A DNA stretch of 64,000 nt, taken from NCBI GenBank assembly GCA_022316685.1, contig JAKJHU010000046.1:5741001-5805000 (forward strand), read 5' to 3'. Position numbers and translations under genes: made by a program. The stretch's first letter is position 1. Each line of letters opens with the position of its first letter. Shown here piece by piece: positions 47,701-61,100 of the stretch. Origin of the DNA: Progne subis subis. Taxonomy: Eukaryota; Chordata; Aves; Passeriformes; Hirundinidae. Below the pieces are notes generated by a model. It made no database searches. It worked only from the letters and a program-made list of their open reading frames with translations, and was not told the DNA's origin.

Positions 47701-49441
47701 ACCACAGGGGCCAGAATGAAGGTACCAATTCCACTTCCTGACATGGCTATTCCATACGCCAGCGCTTTCCTTTTGTTGAAGTATTTGCCCACCATCGCAA
47801 TGGCTGGAGAATAACAAAGTGCAAAACCAAGTCCTAGAAGAGAAAGCAAGTGCAGATGGCTTAATACTAAGCATGACATATGGAACATATCAAATCAACC
47901 CACCATGTATCTCCATTAGTTCAAATGAACAGAAAGCTTTTTTTTGATTCTGTATCACGCAGTCCAGTCTGAGTGTGATGAGAAATTAGGAAGATGTCTT
48001 TCTTCCACTGGCAGGGTCACTGACTTGACAAACTTAACTGATGACCATTAATCCACAATAATAAGACTCAAACAGATGTGATGGGGTTCAATTCATAACA
48101 AGAACAAGGATGATCATTAAACATGAGAGAACTGGTGTGCCAACCTCTCCTGCATGCAAGATGAGGTCTTGCCCCAGAGTCTGCACCAATGCTGGCACTG
48201 GACACACTGTCCTGATGAGGCACCACTTTGTGTTTTGGTCTGTTGCAACCCTGAACATTAATTTTCAGGTCTCTGAAACACGGTACAAAGACCCTGTCTC
48301 TGTTACTATTCTACAAAAAACGTTTCTTGGTCTGCTAAACAAACTCCTCGCAACAGCTGCTTGGAGTCCTGACCATTTTAAATCCCTGCCTACAAGTAAA
48401 GAGGGGAGGAAAGCCTCAGAAAGTCAGATCCAGTTGAGTAAACAAATAAGATTCATTTCTTGGATGGAGAAAAAGATTGTGGTCTCTGCTGCAGAATCAG
48501 AGAGCAGATTTTAATCATCAAGTGGTTGCCCTAACACTAAAATACGTATTTCTGACTCAGCAGTAGAAATGAGTTCCTGACTAGGGTTTTGGAACATGTC
48601 CTACACTGAGGGTAAAACTGTCCCCAGTGCCTTTGGCAGAACTTGCAGATAGAGGATAAAGCAGTTCCCCGTGCTGTACCCAGCTTGCTATATCCTCCTT
48701 AAAGGCCACACTGTGCAGGGAGGCACTAAACCTGCCAGGATGGAATAAGGATTAGAGAGACTGGGCTGTTGGTGCCCAGTCTGGCACCCCTCAGGAGGTG
48801 AGGGGAGAAGCAGGGCACAGAGCTGGGGTTGGACCTGTACCAGTAGCAGAGCCAGAGGAGCAGCCCTGAGCTAGACATCATCACTCAAGAGCTATGAAAA
48901 TTATACTCTATTAGGCTTATACACACTTTTTTTTTCTTCTTTTTTTTTTTTTTAGTGAGTTGGCAGGGGGAAATAGGTTTCAAAAAGGCCAACAAATGTC
49001 CTGTGAAAAGTGGAGAATTTGGGGCTGAAAGCATTTTCATACCTCTTAGAAGGAACTCTGCTACTTATTGACCCTCCTCACTCTTTGATTTCAAGTCCTG
49101 CTGCTTTTATGGACTCACACATTCACTTACTGTGGTCCCATTTGCTCTCTGGGTTGAGGGCACCACGTCTAGCCTTTACCAACAGTTCACCTCTCTGCTA
49201 ATCAGCCCCCACAGACTAAAAGTTCACTGCTTGCAGTGAACTTGGCTCTTTACTACTCTGTGTACAAATAGTAACTGCCTTTCCACCTCAGTATTCACAA
49301 CAGCTCCAACTAAGGAAGCCTCAGAGGTATTAGCACGGTATGTAGCACAGTCCCTCGAGTTACAGGAAGCCTTTTTATTTGTTATGAACACATTTGTCAA
49401 AGATTAACATTGTAATGCAGGAGCAACATGCACTAAAATAA

Positions 49442-49479
<38 letters not shown>

Positions 49480-52400
49480 AAGCTGTTGGCAGCATTTAAA
49501 CTGCAGTAATTCCACAAACTCATTACTAAACTCCAGGGGACCAAGTACAAGGTCTTATATCACCGTGGCTACCAGGTCAGTATTAATGAGGAAGGAATGT
49601 CAGTGTGACCACGAGCCTCTCTCGAGTTCCTCAGTGCACAACAAACATAGGCGGATAGGACAGAGCACAAATTTGTTTTCACCATACCTGAGCAAAAATT
49701 GAGGAGCTGCTACAGCAAGACTACCAACAAGAAAATTTTTTTGCTTTTCAACTGGAATGTTATGCAGACAAAAGTAAGGCATACCACTGAGGTGCCTAGT
49801 ATTCACCAAGAGTTCCTCTACCTCTTACTTACATTTATGTTTTGGTTTGAACTTTTTTCCAAATATGCAAATATATTAGGGCAGTCTAGAATTTCTGCTA
49901 TAACAAACTCCTCCCAAATCTGAGACAAAACAGGGAAACCTTTTCACATATATCAGCTGCAACAGGAGTGCTTCCTGACCTCCCATAATTTCAGCACTTT
50001 ATCAACAGTCCTTTTTGTAATAGAAGGTAAGAGTTGCTTGCACTTGCATGCTGCACTTGGGTTATCTGAGATGAGTCAGCGCTGAAGCTCTCGTTGGGGC
50101 AGCCCCTCTTTTACAACGACAGGAACAGGTCTGAGTACCTCTATTTGACCAGTGCAGTGTCAATATGACATGGAGAAGAGATCACCCATCATTTTTAGCA
50201 TTCCTGTCTTGTGTTCTGGCAGCAACAAAGGGGCTGAATGCATCCTACCTGTGAGGACTCCTAACGATAAGTAGAGATGCTCCAGACTGGTGGCAAATGA
50301 GCTCAAAATTAGTCCAGTAGATGCAAGTAGCCCTCCTAGCATGATACCAACTTGGCAGGACACATGATTACTGATTAAACTCCCAAGCGGGGCTTCAAAG
50401 AAACAAATAAAACTGGTAGTTAGTGGCAGGTTCTCACACGCAGTTTACTGCAACAGTTAAAAATGAAAAGGAAGCAGGAGGAAGCAGGAGAAAATGGTAA
50501 TTGCAGCTAGAGTAGTCTTCCAGCATATCCCTGTTGTAATGGCACGAGCACCAAATATATAGAAAAAAACTTCTAAAAGAAATTTTCCTGAAAGTCAGGA
50601 TAAACTTGAAACTTGAGTAGCTTTCTCAGCAGCCATTTCTGTAGATCAAAGTCATTATGGAACACAGCTAATCTGCAGTGTCAAGGAGTCAAGACAGGTC
50701 ACAGCACTGTTCATTACTCCATGCTGACAACACTCAGAATTTTGCCTGCCTGGAATTTGCACTTCAACCCTCAGTAACTTTAGGTGTCCTTCCTCACAAC
50801 TCTCTGGCCTTGTGGGCTCTGGGTTAGAGCCCAGCAGGAGAGGTCTCACATCTTTTGGACAATCTCCAGGGCTGCTACCCTTCTCCTGCAATTCTCCAGC
50901 CCTTCTCCAAACACTGATGTCTCCCAGATCACCCTTCTTGTACCATGGGATGTCATCACCAGCCCTCTCCCCCTCTACTACCAGCAACGCCAGGGCAAAG
51001 TTACCCTTACTTCTCTCTTTTGCCCGAGATATAATCTGGCTGTCACAGGTGAGTTGTATCTCATTCTAGCTGTGTCCCTCTGCCTTTCTAGCAATTCTTG
51101 TGGATTAACCTCTTCTACAGGACTAGGGCATGGATTTTCACCAAGCTGTACAGCTTTAAAGCAAACCCATGATAAATTCAGTACAACTGCTGTGTTCATG
51201 CACATGATTTTTAATAATATCAAAATTTCTTTTAAGAGAGAAGACTATTTGTAAATATACACTTTTGATAAAAGGAGGATGGCTGTGACTTGATCTGGAG
51301 GCATGATGTACATCCTGTGCTACATCTCAAATATGACTCCAATCAAAAGGCAAAAGAAACAGTTGCTCAGTTAACAGCTCTCAAACATGAGGTGTCCCAA
51401 AAGACCTCAACAAAAGTACATTTCTGAAGAATTAGATCATTTCACAAAACAAAATTCTGCTTATTTTCTTTAGTATGAAGACACTCCCTTGCACAACTGT
51501 GTTGGGGGAAGCAGCTTGGATATACCATACCCCTGAGATCCCACTGTATTATTCTTTCCCAGATGACTCCACCAACTTGTGAATATGCTAAAACCAGATG
51601 GAGCCAATGCAAAAGCAGCCACATTACTCTTAAAAGGATAATACACACCACAAAGCATCGTAGCACAGTCGACAATGGAGTGGATCCAAGCAGTTCTGGC
51701 ATAATCCTGCCCAAAGTATGCCTGGAACTCCACAAAAAAAATGGAGATGCACCTAGGACAGAAAACATGAATACCAATCTGTTAAATATGGAATATTTGC
51801 CTCATAGAAACTCTGGTGTCACTCTTCAGGTACAAAAAGTACCCAATTGAAGGTCCTCTCCAGCTCTCAGGAAAGCCAAAATTGTCATGAGCATTATAAT
51901 ATCACATGTTTCCTGCTGAGGTATCTGCTGCTAGGATTTTTATAACTCTTAGTATTTTGAACTAAAAGGAAATTTAAATGCTAATTCTCAGCAGCAACTT
52001 ATAGCCCATATGATGATGTTGCCTCCCTGGCAGAAAAAGCCCTGGCTTCACAGTTCTTCACTGACCTTGTTGCTCGTTATCCCACACACACACAAATGGT
52101 GAGGGTAAGGTCAATATAATACCTACAGAACAAACACCACCTGCAGCTATGTGTTCATGGATGGACAAGCGCAAAGCAACTCCTCACAAACAGAGAATCA
52201 AAACACAGCAGGAGCCTGTGGACCTTCCAGCAGTTAAATAAAATGCTTCCAGGAGAGGTTACTTTGCTCAACTTAACAAGCGTTACTGTTCAATATGTTT
52301 CTGCAGTGGAACAGATTAAAAGGCTGCATAATTTCATTCTCTTTTCTGGATCAACAAGAGATGCCTTTTCCCCTTCTCTTTTTCCCTGAATCAGTGAATG

Positions 52401-53597
52401 TCCACTTTCTTCAGCTTTTTTTTCTTGCACATGCTTCACTCTTCTATATAGTCTAATGTGAGCCAGCCATTAGATGATTTCCTGGATGTAACACATTGCA
52501 TACATGAACAAGGAATCAAATCCTCTAGGAATTCTCTGCTGTTATTATGGAATTGGTACATTTGTATGCATTAACTAACACTGTGTAAGTGTTTCTATCC
52601 CCTTCTGTGCTGTTGACTCAAAGATCCTAGATCCCTAAAGACTTAAGATCCCTACACTGGGAGCTTTATTCCAAAAGAAAGAACTTTAGGTAGGAAACAC
52701 AGTATTTACATTATACCGACTGTCCAACAAGACACTCTCAGTTTCCCTCACTTACCAGAGTGCTTATCTCTCTGCTTAATATAGCTAAATTTTCCATGTT
52801 CACACACACCAGGCTCCTCCATCTCCAGTCGACATCCACGTCACTGTAAAAGCAGTCTCATCCCGGATTTCATTATGTTTATGCAAGGCAACAGTCTAGT
52901 CCTGTTCCTTCTATTTTCAAGAAAATATTTTCTGCATATTTTGGATACCAGAAGGGTGTAGAGAGGGGTCTCTTCTCTAGGGTTTGGACCTTCTCAGGCA
53001 GGACAGTACCTGAAATGCTCAGAGTAGGGGTAGGGGGTATTTACATGCTTTTCACATTGACTCGGGAGTCACACAAATTCACTGGGATGGTAAAAAATGA
53101 GCATGGCTGTGGGGTCAGAGGGGTGCAGTGAACCCAAAGAGACCCTCCATGATTCCTCCTCGCCAGCCAAGCCACCACAGCTTGAAATAGCACTACCTGC
53201 CCCAGGCCTTGACTCTGTAAGAAATCAAGGAGCGGGTGCTGAAAGCTAGAGCAGCTGTCAGAGGGGCCGAGACTAAAGCCAGAGGGCTCATAATCCCTTG
53301 GTAGTACTCGCGGCCTTAGGGGTTTCAGGAAGCCTTGGAAAATGCAGCAGGAGAGAGTCTGTACCTAACCAGAATAACCCTGTCAGCTGCAGGACAATCA
53401 GGAGAGATCCCAAACACTTTTCCTAAGGTGGGAAAAAAAGAGCTAATGCCACAAAGAGGTCAGCAAGACAAGCAGCAGCGTCTTTACCTTGTCACGGCCC
53501 TGGTGCAGATGGTGACAAGGAAGCAGCCGGCAACAATCATCCATCCCCAGCCTCCGTCGGGAGGGCCGCTGTGGCGGGCCCGGCGGGACGAGGCCAT
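44533..53597 (-). CDS. SLC16A12: Monocarboxylate transporter 12 (creatine transporter)
   Basis: This is a plasma-membrane MFS transporter; human MCT12 carries creatine and is linked to juvenile cataract with glucosuria. Six coding exons were mapped: 53488-53597, 51649-51752, 50249-50392, 47242-47833, 45885-46144 and 44533-44795. All have GT/AG ends and consistent phases, giving 490 residues with no frameshift. The MCT signature DGGWGWMIV lies at 14-22 in the first membrane helix. Strongly conserved stretches include [72 protein letters not shown] and [13 protein letters not shown]. The least conserved parts are the central cytosolic loop and the C-terminal tail, as usual for the family. The chosen ATG has a strong context (gccgccATGG). 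Introns contain no other recognised gene. Confidence 0.95.
45885..46144 (-). CDS. SLC16A12: SLC16A12 coding exon 5
   Basis: 260 nt, acceptor 'gaaattggcag', donor GTCAGT. It encodes [20 protein letters not shown] through PYLVSPPVA, covering C-terminal-half helices. Confidence 0.95.
47242..47833 (-). CDS. SLC16A12: SLC16A12 coding exon 4 (largest)
   Basis: 592 nt, acceptor 'tttctcttctag', donor GTAAGG. It encodes from [19 protein letters not shown] through the central loop to [13 protein letters not shown], with the loop ([20 protein letters not shown]) being the variable part. Confidence 0.95.
49445..49472. repeat. T28 homopolymer in SLC16A12 intron
   Basis: Uninterrupted run of 28 T on the plus strand (A on the gene's coding strand), with a shorter interrupted T tract at about 48929-48954. 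Confidence 0.95.
50249..50392 (-). CDS. SLC16A12: SLC16A12 coding exon 3
   Basis: 144 nt, acceptor 'tttctttgaag', donor GTAGGA, phase 1 on both sides. It encodes [20 protein letters not shown] and on through GVLTG, spanning membrane helices 3-4. Confidence 0.94.
51649..51752 (-). CDS. SLC16A12: SLC16A12 coding exon 2
   Basis: 104 nt, acceptor 'ttctgtcctag', donor GTGTGT. It encodes [20 protein letters not shown] and [15 protein letters not shown], covering the loop after the first helix and the second helix. Confidence 0.94.
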
Positions 53598-53692
53598 GGC
53601 GGCGGCTCCCTCTCCCGGCCTCAGCGCCTGGCTCCGGCCCTCATGGCCGGCACAGCGGCCCCGGGCTGCTCGGCACGGGATTCTCCGGCCAT
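53488..53692 (-). CDS. SLC16A12: SLC16A12 first coding exon with 5' leader
   Basis: The coding part is 53488-53597 (36 codons plus 2 nt, donor GTAAAG). The exon appears to begin at 53692 after a very good acceptor ('tgtttctctccccag', AG at 53693-53694), so at least one non-coding exon should lie further right. The leader contains a complete short upstream ORF. Confidence 0.85.
53621..53692 (-). promoter_or_regulatory. SLC16A12: Upstream ORF in SLC16A12 leader
   Basis: An ATG at 53690-53692 opens a 23-codon frame ([20 protein letters not shown], then ARR) closed by TGA at 53621-53623, leaving 23 nt before the main ATG. It contains a second in-frame ATG. It probably lowers translation of the transporter. 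Confidence 0.6.
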
Positions 53693-56600
53693 CTGGGGAG
53701 AGAAACAGGCGAGCGGGAGTCAGGACACACTGCACCTGCTGTACCCTGGACGTCTGGGCACCACATCCTGCCTCAGCTCTACCTACTGCAGAAAACTCAG
53801 CGTTTTCTTTCACGTGCCGTTTAGGAACATTTGTTGGAACCAAGAAGGCCGTCAGAACTTGAGGCAGTGTCTGGTATCATGCTTTTCATGATCATCTGGG
53901 TAATTTGCCCAGCACTTGCATCCTAGCACTCAATACCCTCTTTCCCGCTACGTGTCACTGCATACGTGTAAAAGTCACTTTGCTGCCAGTCACTCGTTCA
54001 CATCCAGCAAGCTCCCACACTCATGCCAGTCCCTGGCCTGAACTGTATTTTCAATTGCAATCTGTACTCGAACTAGTTATTCTTACTTATACACAATTTA
54101 GTGCAAAATTTTGTTTGAGAGAATACAGTTTTCACCTTTGTACAAGAAGGGAATATTTACTCCACCACGAGAGCAGATCTGATGATAAAATGACCTCCTT
54201 ATTCTCTCAAGCTAATCCCTAGATGAAAGCTGTAACTAGCAGGACATAGCAACTTAATTTTGTGAGCACGGACAGTTCACAGAAGGTTAGAGCTAGCCTG
54301 CCCCCCTCTCCTAACCACTTAAACCAAAACTGTGTCTGCGTCCAGGCCATGAAATGGTCTTTAAACACACACTGGGTGCTGTAGGACACTGCAGGAGACC
54401 AAATGACACCCCCTGGGCCCTAGGTGAGTCACTGGGGCACGTGCTTTGCTGATGGGTCCAGCAGTCCTCACTCCTTTCTGCATCAGTGACTGAGCGGCAG
54501 GGCTCAATGGAGGGACCTGAAGTGCCCCAATTTTCTCAGTGCAGGAACACGCAGTGCAGGCTGTCAGTGCTGGATTTCGGTCCATGTTTCTGCCATCACC
54601 AGCAAGGCGTTAGCCTCTAGATGGATCAAAGATTTATTAGACATAAGCAGAATATCTGGGATCTCTTTGAGTTTTGCTTGAAGAGAAAGCTCAAATGGCT
54701 TCTATCTCATCTAGCTACAACAGATGCTAAGTACACAAGATTCCCACTGACAAGAACCACAGGTTTCCCAGGAAGTGTTACCTGTTACGGTAGGTCAGAG
54801 GGCTACAGAGCCACTTAAAATGGCAATTCATGAAAGCAGCTACATGGTTAACAGTGTGCATCCTCAGTCCTTGAAGCTGCTCAGACAGGTGATGCTCAAG
54901 GCTTGACTTTGCAAAGCCCAGAGCTCCTTGACCCAAAACAGCAAGACACTCCAGAACCAGCCCTAAACACCACCACATCTGAACCTTTGAGAAGTGTTCA
55001 TCAATGATCTCCTTGAGATATCCAGAGTTGCAGCTCAAAACCAGAATTATTTTAAGGGAAAAAATACACACTGCCAAACTCACAGGTGAGCAAAATAGGA
55101 GAAAACAGGTATGACAAATGAAAAACACAACATGTTGAAAGCTTAGTTGAATTCCTACTAGGCTGTAAAAAAAATCCTGTAACAACACAAGAGGATCAAC
55201 AGACTCAAGTTATGTTCAAATGCCTGGATGATTGAATAGCCCATAAGAATCCATGAATTAACAGGGCATTCATAAAGTTCAAGTTATTCAAAGCTCAGGA
55301 GTTTCCTGGCAATCACAGGTAATATAGTTTGGTGGAGTTTGTATAAACACATGATCCATCACAGAGGGATCCCAAGCAATTCAGACATACCACTGCAGCA
55401 CTTCTGCAGTCCTGGCAAGGAGAGCTTCTTATTTTGGGTCTGGGCAGTATATTTCATTGCCCCTTCTACAAGAATGCAGTTTGTTTGGGGTTGGTTTTTT
55501 TTTTCAAGTTCTGATTATTTAGGGTAGAGGAAGAAGTTCCAGGAATGCCAGAATGGATAACAGTAACCCTTCAATAAGCAGAAATATTCATAGTATCTGT
55601 CAGAGGAGTCAACAATCTCCACATACAGAGACCTAACTAATTTTAATGCACAAACAGTAGTAGCTGGGTGGTATGTTCTCAGTCTAGATCTCTGGCCCAA
55701 CTTCCCAGGCAAGCTTCAGATCAGGGCTGAGACCCTAGTTCTCATTTTTAGCTGTACATTAACGTACTTGGGAAGATTTGATGTCGTATCAGGCTAAGTA
55801 AACATAGATTAGCTATTTGGTTACATGGTTACTTGCTGTTATTTTCCCAGAACCCTGCCAGCAAACATTTAATGAGGTTCCAAGCAATTGAAAACAACCA
55901 TATTATAAAAAATGCCTGGCCAAAAGGAAAAGGCCACCCAGCCTCCCTACAGCAGATTAGTGCAAGCCTCATCTCCTTGACTCCTCGTTTCCTTCAAGGA
56001 GTGCTGTGCCTTTCACAGCCATTGAAATAGGCAAGTTAAATAATTACCTTTCTTGTTGCTGCACATGTCTAAAAGCACTTATCATGTCAACCTGATAATT
56101 TCCTTCGGCGGTTAGGAAACTTCATTTGCTTACAGCTTGGTGCTGTTTTCTAATTATCTGTATGTTGGATAGCACAGATTGTGGACTCTGCAAATGAAGT
56201 TGAAGAGCAAGAAAGCACTCTTTATCTGAGCAATCATGTCCTCCCCATTCCCAAATGCCAGTTTGCTCTCATGTTGCATCTTTTTCATCACCTTTCTCGT
56301 ATAGAATAAGACTCTTTTTGCATATTTGCTGCACAGTAAGGCCTGGCAGGATTAGCTGCTATTACAATGTATCTCAGATGTACATGAAAGTTCCTGCTAC
56401 TTGAGACAAAGAAAAGCAGGGTTAAAATATCATCTCATGAAACAGCTCTATACTTTGCTAGATAATTTTCACCCAAGAACTAAGTCAATGTGTTAGATAT
56501 GAGTTCAAAGAAGATGCAAGTGGAGTGAAGATAGTACAAATTCTACTGATCCCTTAGAAAGATTTAGTTACCCAATGTGCCCTGGCAGCTCACTGAACAG

Positions 56601-58090
56601 TGACTCTGTTCCCCCAAGTTAAAACATTAGGTTTAATTTGGCAGGATAAATAATTTATCATTTACTTCAGCAGCTGTTTTTGAGAAGCCTAGAAAGAAAA
56701 CAAGTGGTCCTGAGAGCATCTCCCTTACTCAGTCACTCAGCAAAGAGAAAGTAGTGTGTGAGGTTACTAAAAATGCACTGCCATAACCTTGCACCTCATC
56801 ACAAGGTCCCTTTTGCCAGGAAAAGGAGCACAAAAATCCACGGCAGCTTAGCAACCAGCCAGCACAGCGACAGGAGCCCCTGACCTTTTAAAGAGCTCAC
56901 GGCCAGCAAAGCACTCGCTGCTCCCTCTGCCCTCCTCTCCTGCCACCCTAAAGGTTTCCCTCTTTAGAGAAATTCATTCAACGGTGATGTCACAACAGTG
57001 TGAAGCTGCAAAGCATTTGTATGACAAAGGACACACGATCAGCAGGTACAGTCACACTAACCTGCCTGGGGACCAAGGGTGGCTTTTTTCCTGCCTTGTT
57101 CACCTGCTCTAATTTCAATGCCGGTGTACTTGGCAACTCCCTCATCTCAAGAAATATCATCTCCAGTGTCTGAAAGTTTGGGTGCTTTTTGAAAATGCTC
57201 CATTTGCAGAGGAATACAGCTTCAGCCAGAGGAACAGCCATAAAGTGAGGTTTGTATCACAGCTTCCCCACAACAGGAACACATAGATCCCAGACCATAG
57301 TGGGGGTCCCACTCCACTGCTTGCTTATTCTTCACCCTATCCTCATTACACAAAATCAAAATGCCTCTGTGTGTTTAGATGCCTTTGCAATTTCTTTCAG
57401 AGCTGCACGGAAGAATTCCGTGCAGTTTATCCAACGGAGCTGGCCCAAATATGTATTAACAGCATAAATAATCACAGAATCCAACACTTACTTTCTCCTG
57501 TTCCATAATGCAGAGATGTACATGTCAGAAGAATGAGAAGAACTTATCTAGAATTTCCTTTCTGGACCAGTGTGAGATACATCCAAATAGTTAAACAATT
57601 TGTGCCATTCGCTGCCTTTACCATGAAGATGGGATAGGAGAGGCCTGAGAAACCTGTGACTGTCTCTGTGTCCAGAATGCCAGGACGCGCTTCCAGAACA
57701 GGTTCATTCACGCCAATGAATTTAAGCTGTACTTTTCTGGTGAACAATAACACACACAGCTTTCAAAGTCACTTTAAGGACATTCGTGCAGATGAATTTT
57801 ATGAAGAACAAGTATAAAGCAGTTTAAGCACAGCTGGAGAAGATTCATTAATGCATGAAAGGTAACACAATTGCATATATTTATTTATGCACATTTAACC
57901 TATGCACCTAGTTTTAGGGCAATTTAATATCTTATTTACCCTATTCACATAGCTGTAGAACAGACCTTTTATCTTTCTTCAGATTGCACCAAATATTATT
58001 TCTAGGCACTTGCTATATTCATGTTGACCTGCTGCTTTAATACTCTCTTGCTTTCTATTCCATTTGACTGCTGCATCTTTAATGAAATTT

Positions 58091-58195
58091 AAAAAAAAAA
58101 AAAAAAAAAAAACCAAAAAAAAAAAAAAAAACCCTAAAGAACTATGAATAAAAAAAACCAAAACAAACAAAAAACAAACAAACAAACAAACAAAA
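58091..58195. repeat. A-rich and (CAAA)n simple repeat
   Basis: Long A runs separated by CC, followed by aaacaaacaaac-type repeats. Confidence 0.95.
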
Positions 58196-61100
58196 CCACA
58201 AAAAGGGCATGGTATGAGTATCAAAGAAGAGAAAAAGAGAAGGAAAGTGCTAGCTAACAAAAATATGTATGTTCTGTGGGACAGTGAAGCACAAGATTAA
58301 ATATTTTACAGGTTTTGAAAGAGTTCATTTCTTTTGCATGTCTGGAAGGATCAAGGATGACCACATCTGACAACTGACCAGAGTCCTTCCCAGAAGTTTG
58401 CTAGCTACCTTAACTTATACAATAGAGCACATTTAAATGGGACATGGCATTTGATATTAGCACAGAAGATGCAGACAGCTGCACACCCCCTATTGGGTGG
58501 TCTAGTTAGGAGAAAAGGAGGTAGTCTCTTTTGTTTTTTTTTCCTGTAAGGAAAAAAAAACAAGACACTATTTCAGCCTCTTTTCCTTCCCCATATTCCC
58601 ATACTAACAGTTGCATACCATGGTAGGCAATGCAGGCAGCTAAATCCTAAATTGTTCTTAAATACACGGAAAAGAAAGACTTCAATTCTGTACAGCTCTT
58701 GGGATGCAAACACTATTTCTAATCTAATCTAATTTCTCCAGCTGTCATATTCTGCCCCCTGAGATAGCTATTTAACTCAAAAAGAACAGCTTGTTTTGAT
58801 TTTAGCAGTCTATTTATCAAGAATTATATGATTATGACTTTGACTTGTTTAAAAACAATCCAAGAGGTTCTTTGTTCCTAAATAAAAATACTCCATTGAG
58901 CATCTTAAGGCCATCACTCTATATTGTCAGCTTTTTTTTCTGTTTAAATATGTGTCTGTCCAGTCTCTAAACAAAAACAGTGTTTGTTTTTCTGAAAAGA
59001 ATGGCTGATGAATCCATGAAAATATTCCTTGTGCGAGCAAGTAATCTTGCAGGTTATGCATGTCTTTACAAGTGGGATACACATTCCACTTCTCTGATCT
59101 CCATAAAATCAATATCTCTCCAGCAATGTTACAAATGTTTAAAAAAAGAACTGCTTACCTGAAAGTTAATTTAGTGAATTGTACCAGAATCAGAGTAACA
59201 AACATACATCTAAAAAAATCCCAAAACAAAACCAAAATCCAACATGACTTTTAATTGTTGCCATAACACAAAGACAAGAAGCACATTAAGACATATTGTA
59301 AGAAATGCTTCATATTATTTCCAATTTTTTATCCATAATATTCCTGAATAAATCTGGCTGGTTTGTTTTGAAAATGTGTAACCACTTTTATATGTTTATG
59401 GAGGGATTTCCCTATGATACCAAATAAAAGCAACATTAATAATCTATTTGTATTGCAGTAATACTTTGGGGTTTCTAATCAGAGAGCAGTGGAACAGAAC
59501 AGAGCATCATACAAACATAGGATAAAACTTGTCCTCCATCCAAATTCATCCAGACAGAGAAGATGAAATGTGTAACAGCCCAGCTTATTAACTCCTATCA
59601 CTATGCTGAACAGCAAATGTTCTTTGTTTGCTTCATTTAATTCATATGAGGGAGGTGGTTGCTGAAGACAGACGGAACAGGAAAAGCAGTCTGGAAAGCA
59701 AAGGGATGCAAAGCAGCTGGTAGAGAATAGAGGTGCCAGAGAGGGGCATAGGTGAATAGGGTGACAAAAAAGAAGGGCAAGAGCTTAGAATACTCTCTTT
59801 TTACCCTGAAGTGAAAATAATCAGAGCTGAAACATGGAAAAAGGTGGTAAAAAGAAGGGTTGTAGAGCAGCAACACTCTTATATCCTTAAAGAAATGCTA
59901 ACATTGGATCATAATTATTTGGAAATTCTGAAAAAGCTTTTTAATCAAAGTGATCTTCAAGTGACACTTTTCCCACGTCTGGGATATTATTTTTTCCATC
60001 TTCAGGACAAACTTGCCCTAAGAAAGAATGCCACTGCAAAGCTGCAATGGAACATGTGAGAACAGCACATTTTTTTTCAGAGCATTATGTACTCAGTCTG
60101 TGGAATTCACTACTCTCTCTTTTCTTCTCTGATTCTGCACCCCCAATTCTACTTTGGTGATAAAGATCCAAAAATTAACCTCTCTTGGGTTAGCTGGAGA
60201 TGACCTGGTGTTCTGATCCCTCTAGAGAAAATTAGGGTGTTCTCAGGCATGCCAAGACTGCTCAGGCACCAATGGTACAGCTGCGCCTGGGAAAAACTGA
60301 GGGGCTGACAACATGGAGACACATCTCCCTGAACATACCTGGAAGGGCCAAAGGCCGCCCAAAAGCTGTGCTTGCCACCAGCTTTTGTGTCTCATCTCTG
60401 ATAAGAAATGAGTGCTGATGAATGCCAGTTCCAGCAAACGTCCTTGGTGGGGAGTCCCAGCCTGGGGAAGCACTGATAACCCTTCTGCAGTGTCCTGGGA
60501 GAGGTGACACCCAGTCCAAGCTCCTGCTCAGCGGAGGAGATCCAGGAAAGCAGGAGGCAAAGCCAGGGAACTCTTGTATGCCCCCACCTAGAAGTCTCAG
60601 GGATATGCTTAGAGAACTTATCTGTACTTGGAGCTCTTCCACAGTTATCACTTCTTCAGCCTTTCTCTTTGTGGAAAAACCTTGTTCAAGCCATGCAAAA
60701 CTAATTTGGTTTATAATGTCTTTGGTGTTCCTGGCTGGATTTTAATAAGATGCACTTCAACAAAGACATATTTTCCCCATGCTCTTGAAGAATTCAGAGT
60801 CCAAGTGGCATTGTTGGGGTTTTTTTTAACAATTCACACAGAAAAGTTCTTTTCACAGTTAATTTTCAAGATGTGAATCTCACACAAGTGCTTTCTAAAA
60901 GGAAAGGAGATGGCTGTTTTGGAAAACAAATTCTGTACCTACAGAACAAGCTATCCAGAAGGTTGTCTCTCTTTATCTGATGGTTTAGGGCTGCTGTTAG
61001 TGTCAATTCATCAACATCTTCAATGTGCAATATTTGCTAAAGCTAATCAGGCATGGAAAGGCAAGGCAGGTTATTTCCTTTTGTTCACACAAGCTTATGT

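Larger units (their letters stand above)
53480..53720. promoter_or_regulatory. SLC16A12: Small CpG-rich patch at SLC16A12 first coding exon
   Basis: CpG density is locally high around the start codon. Because a splice acceptor precedes the leader, this may be an alternative promoter or simply a GC-rich exon; the sequence does not decide. Confidence 0.4.

Noticed and set aside
48110..48514. 134-codon plus-strand frame in SLC16A12 intron
   Set aside because: Antisense to the gene, no recognisable domain, no splice or promoter context.
50655..51254. Overlapping frames on both strands in SLC16A12 intron (110 and 156 codons)
   Set aside because: No recognisable domain. It may be a decayed repeat, but I could not identify one.
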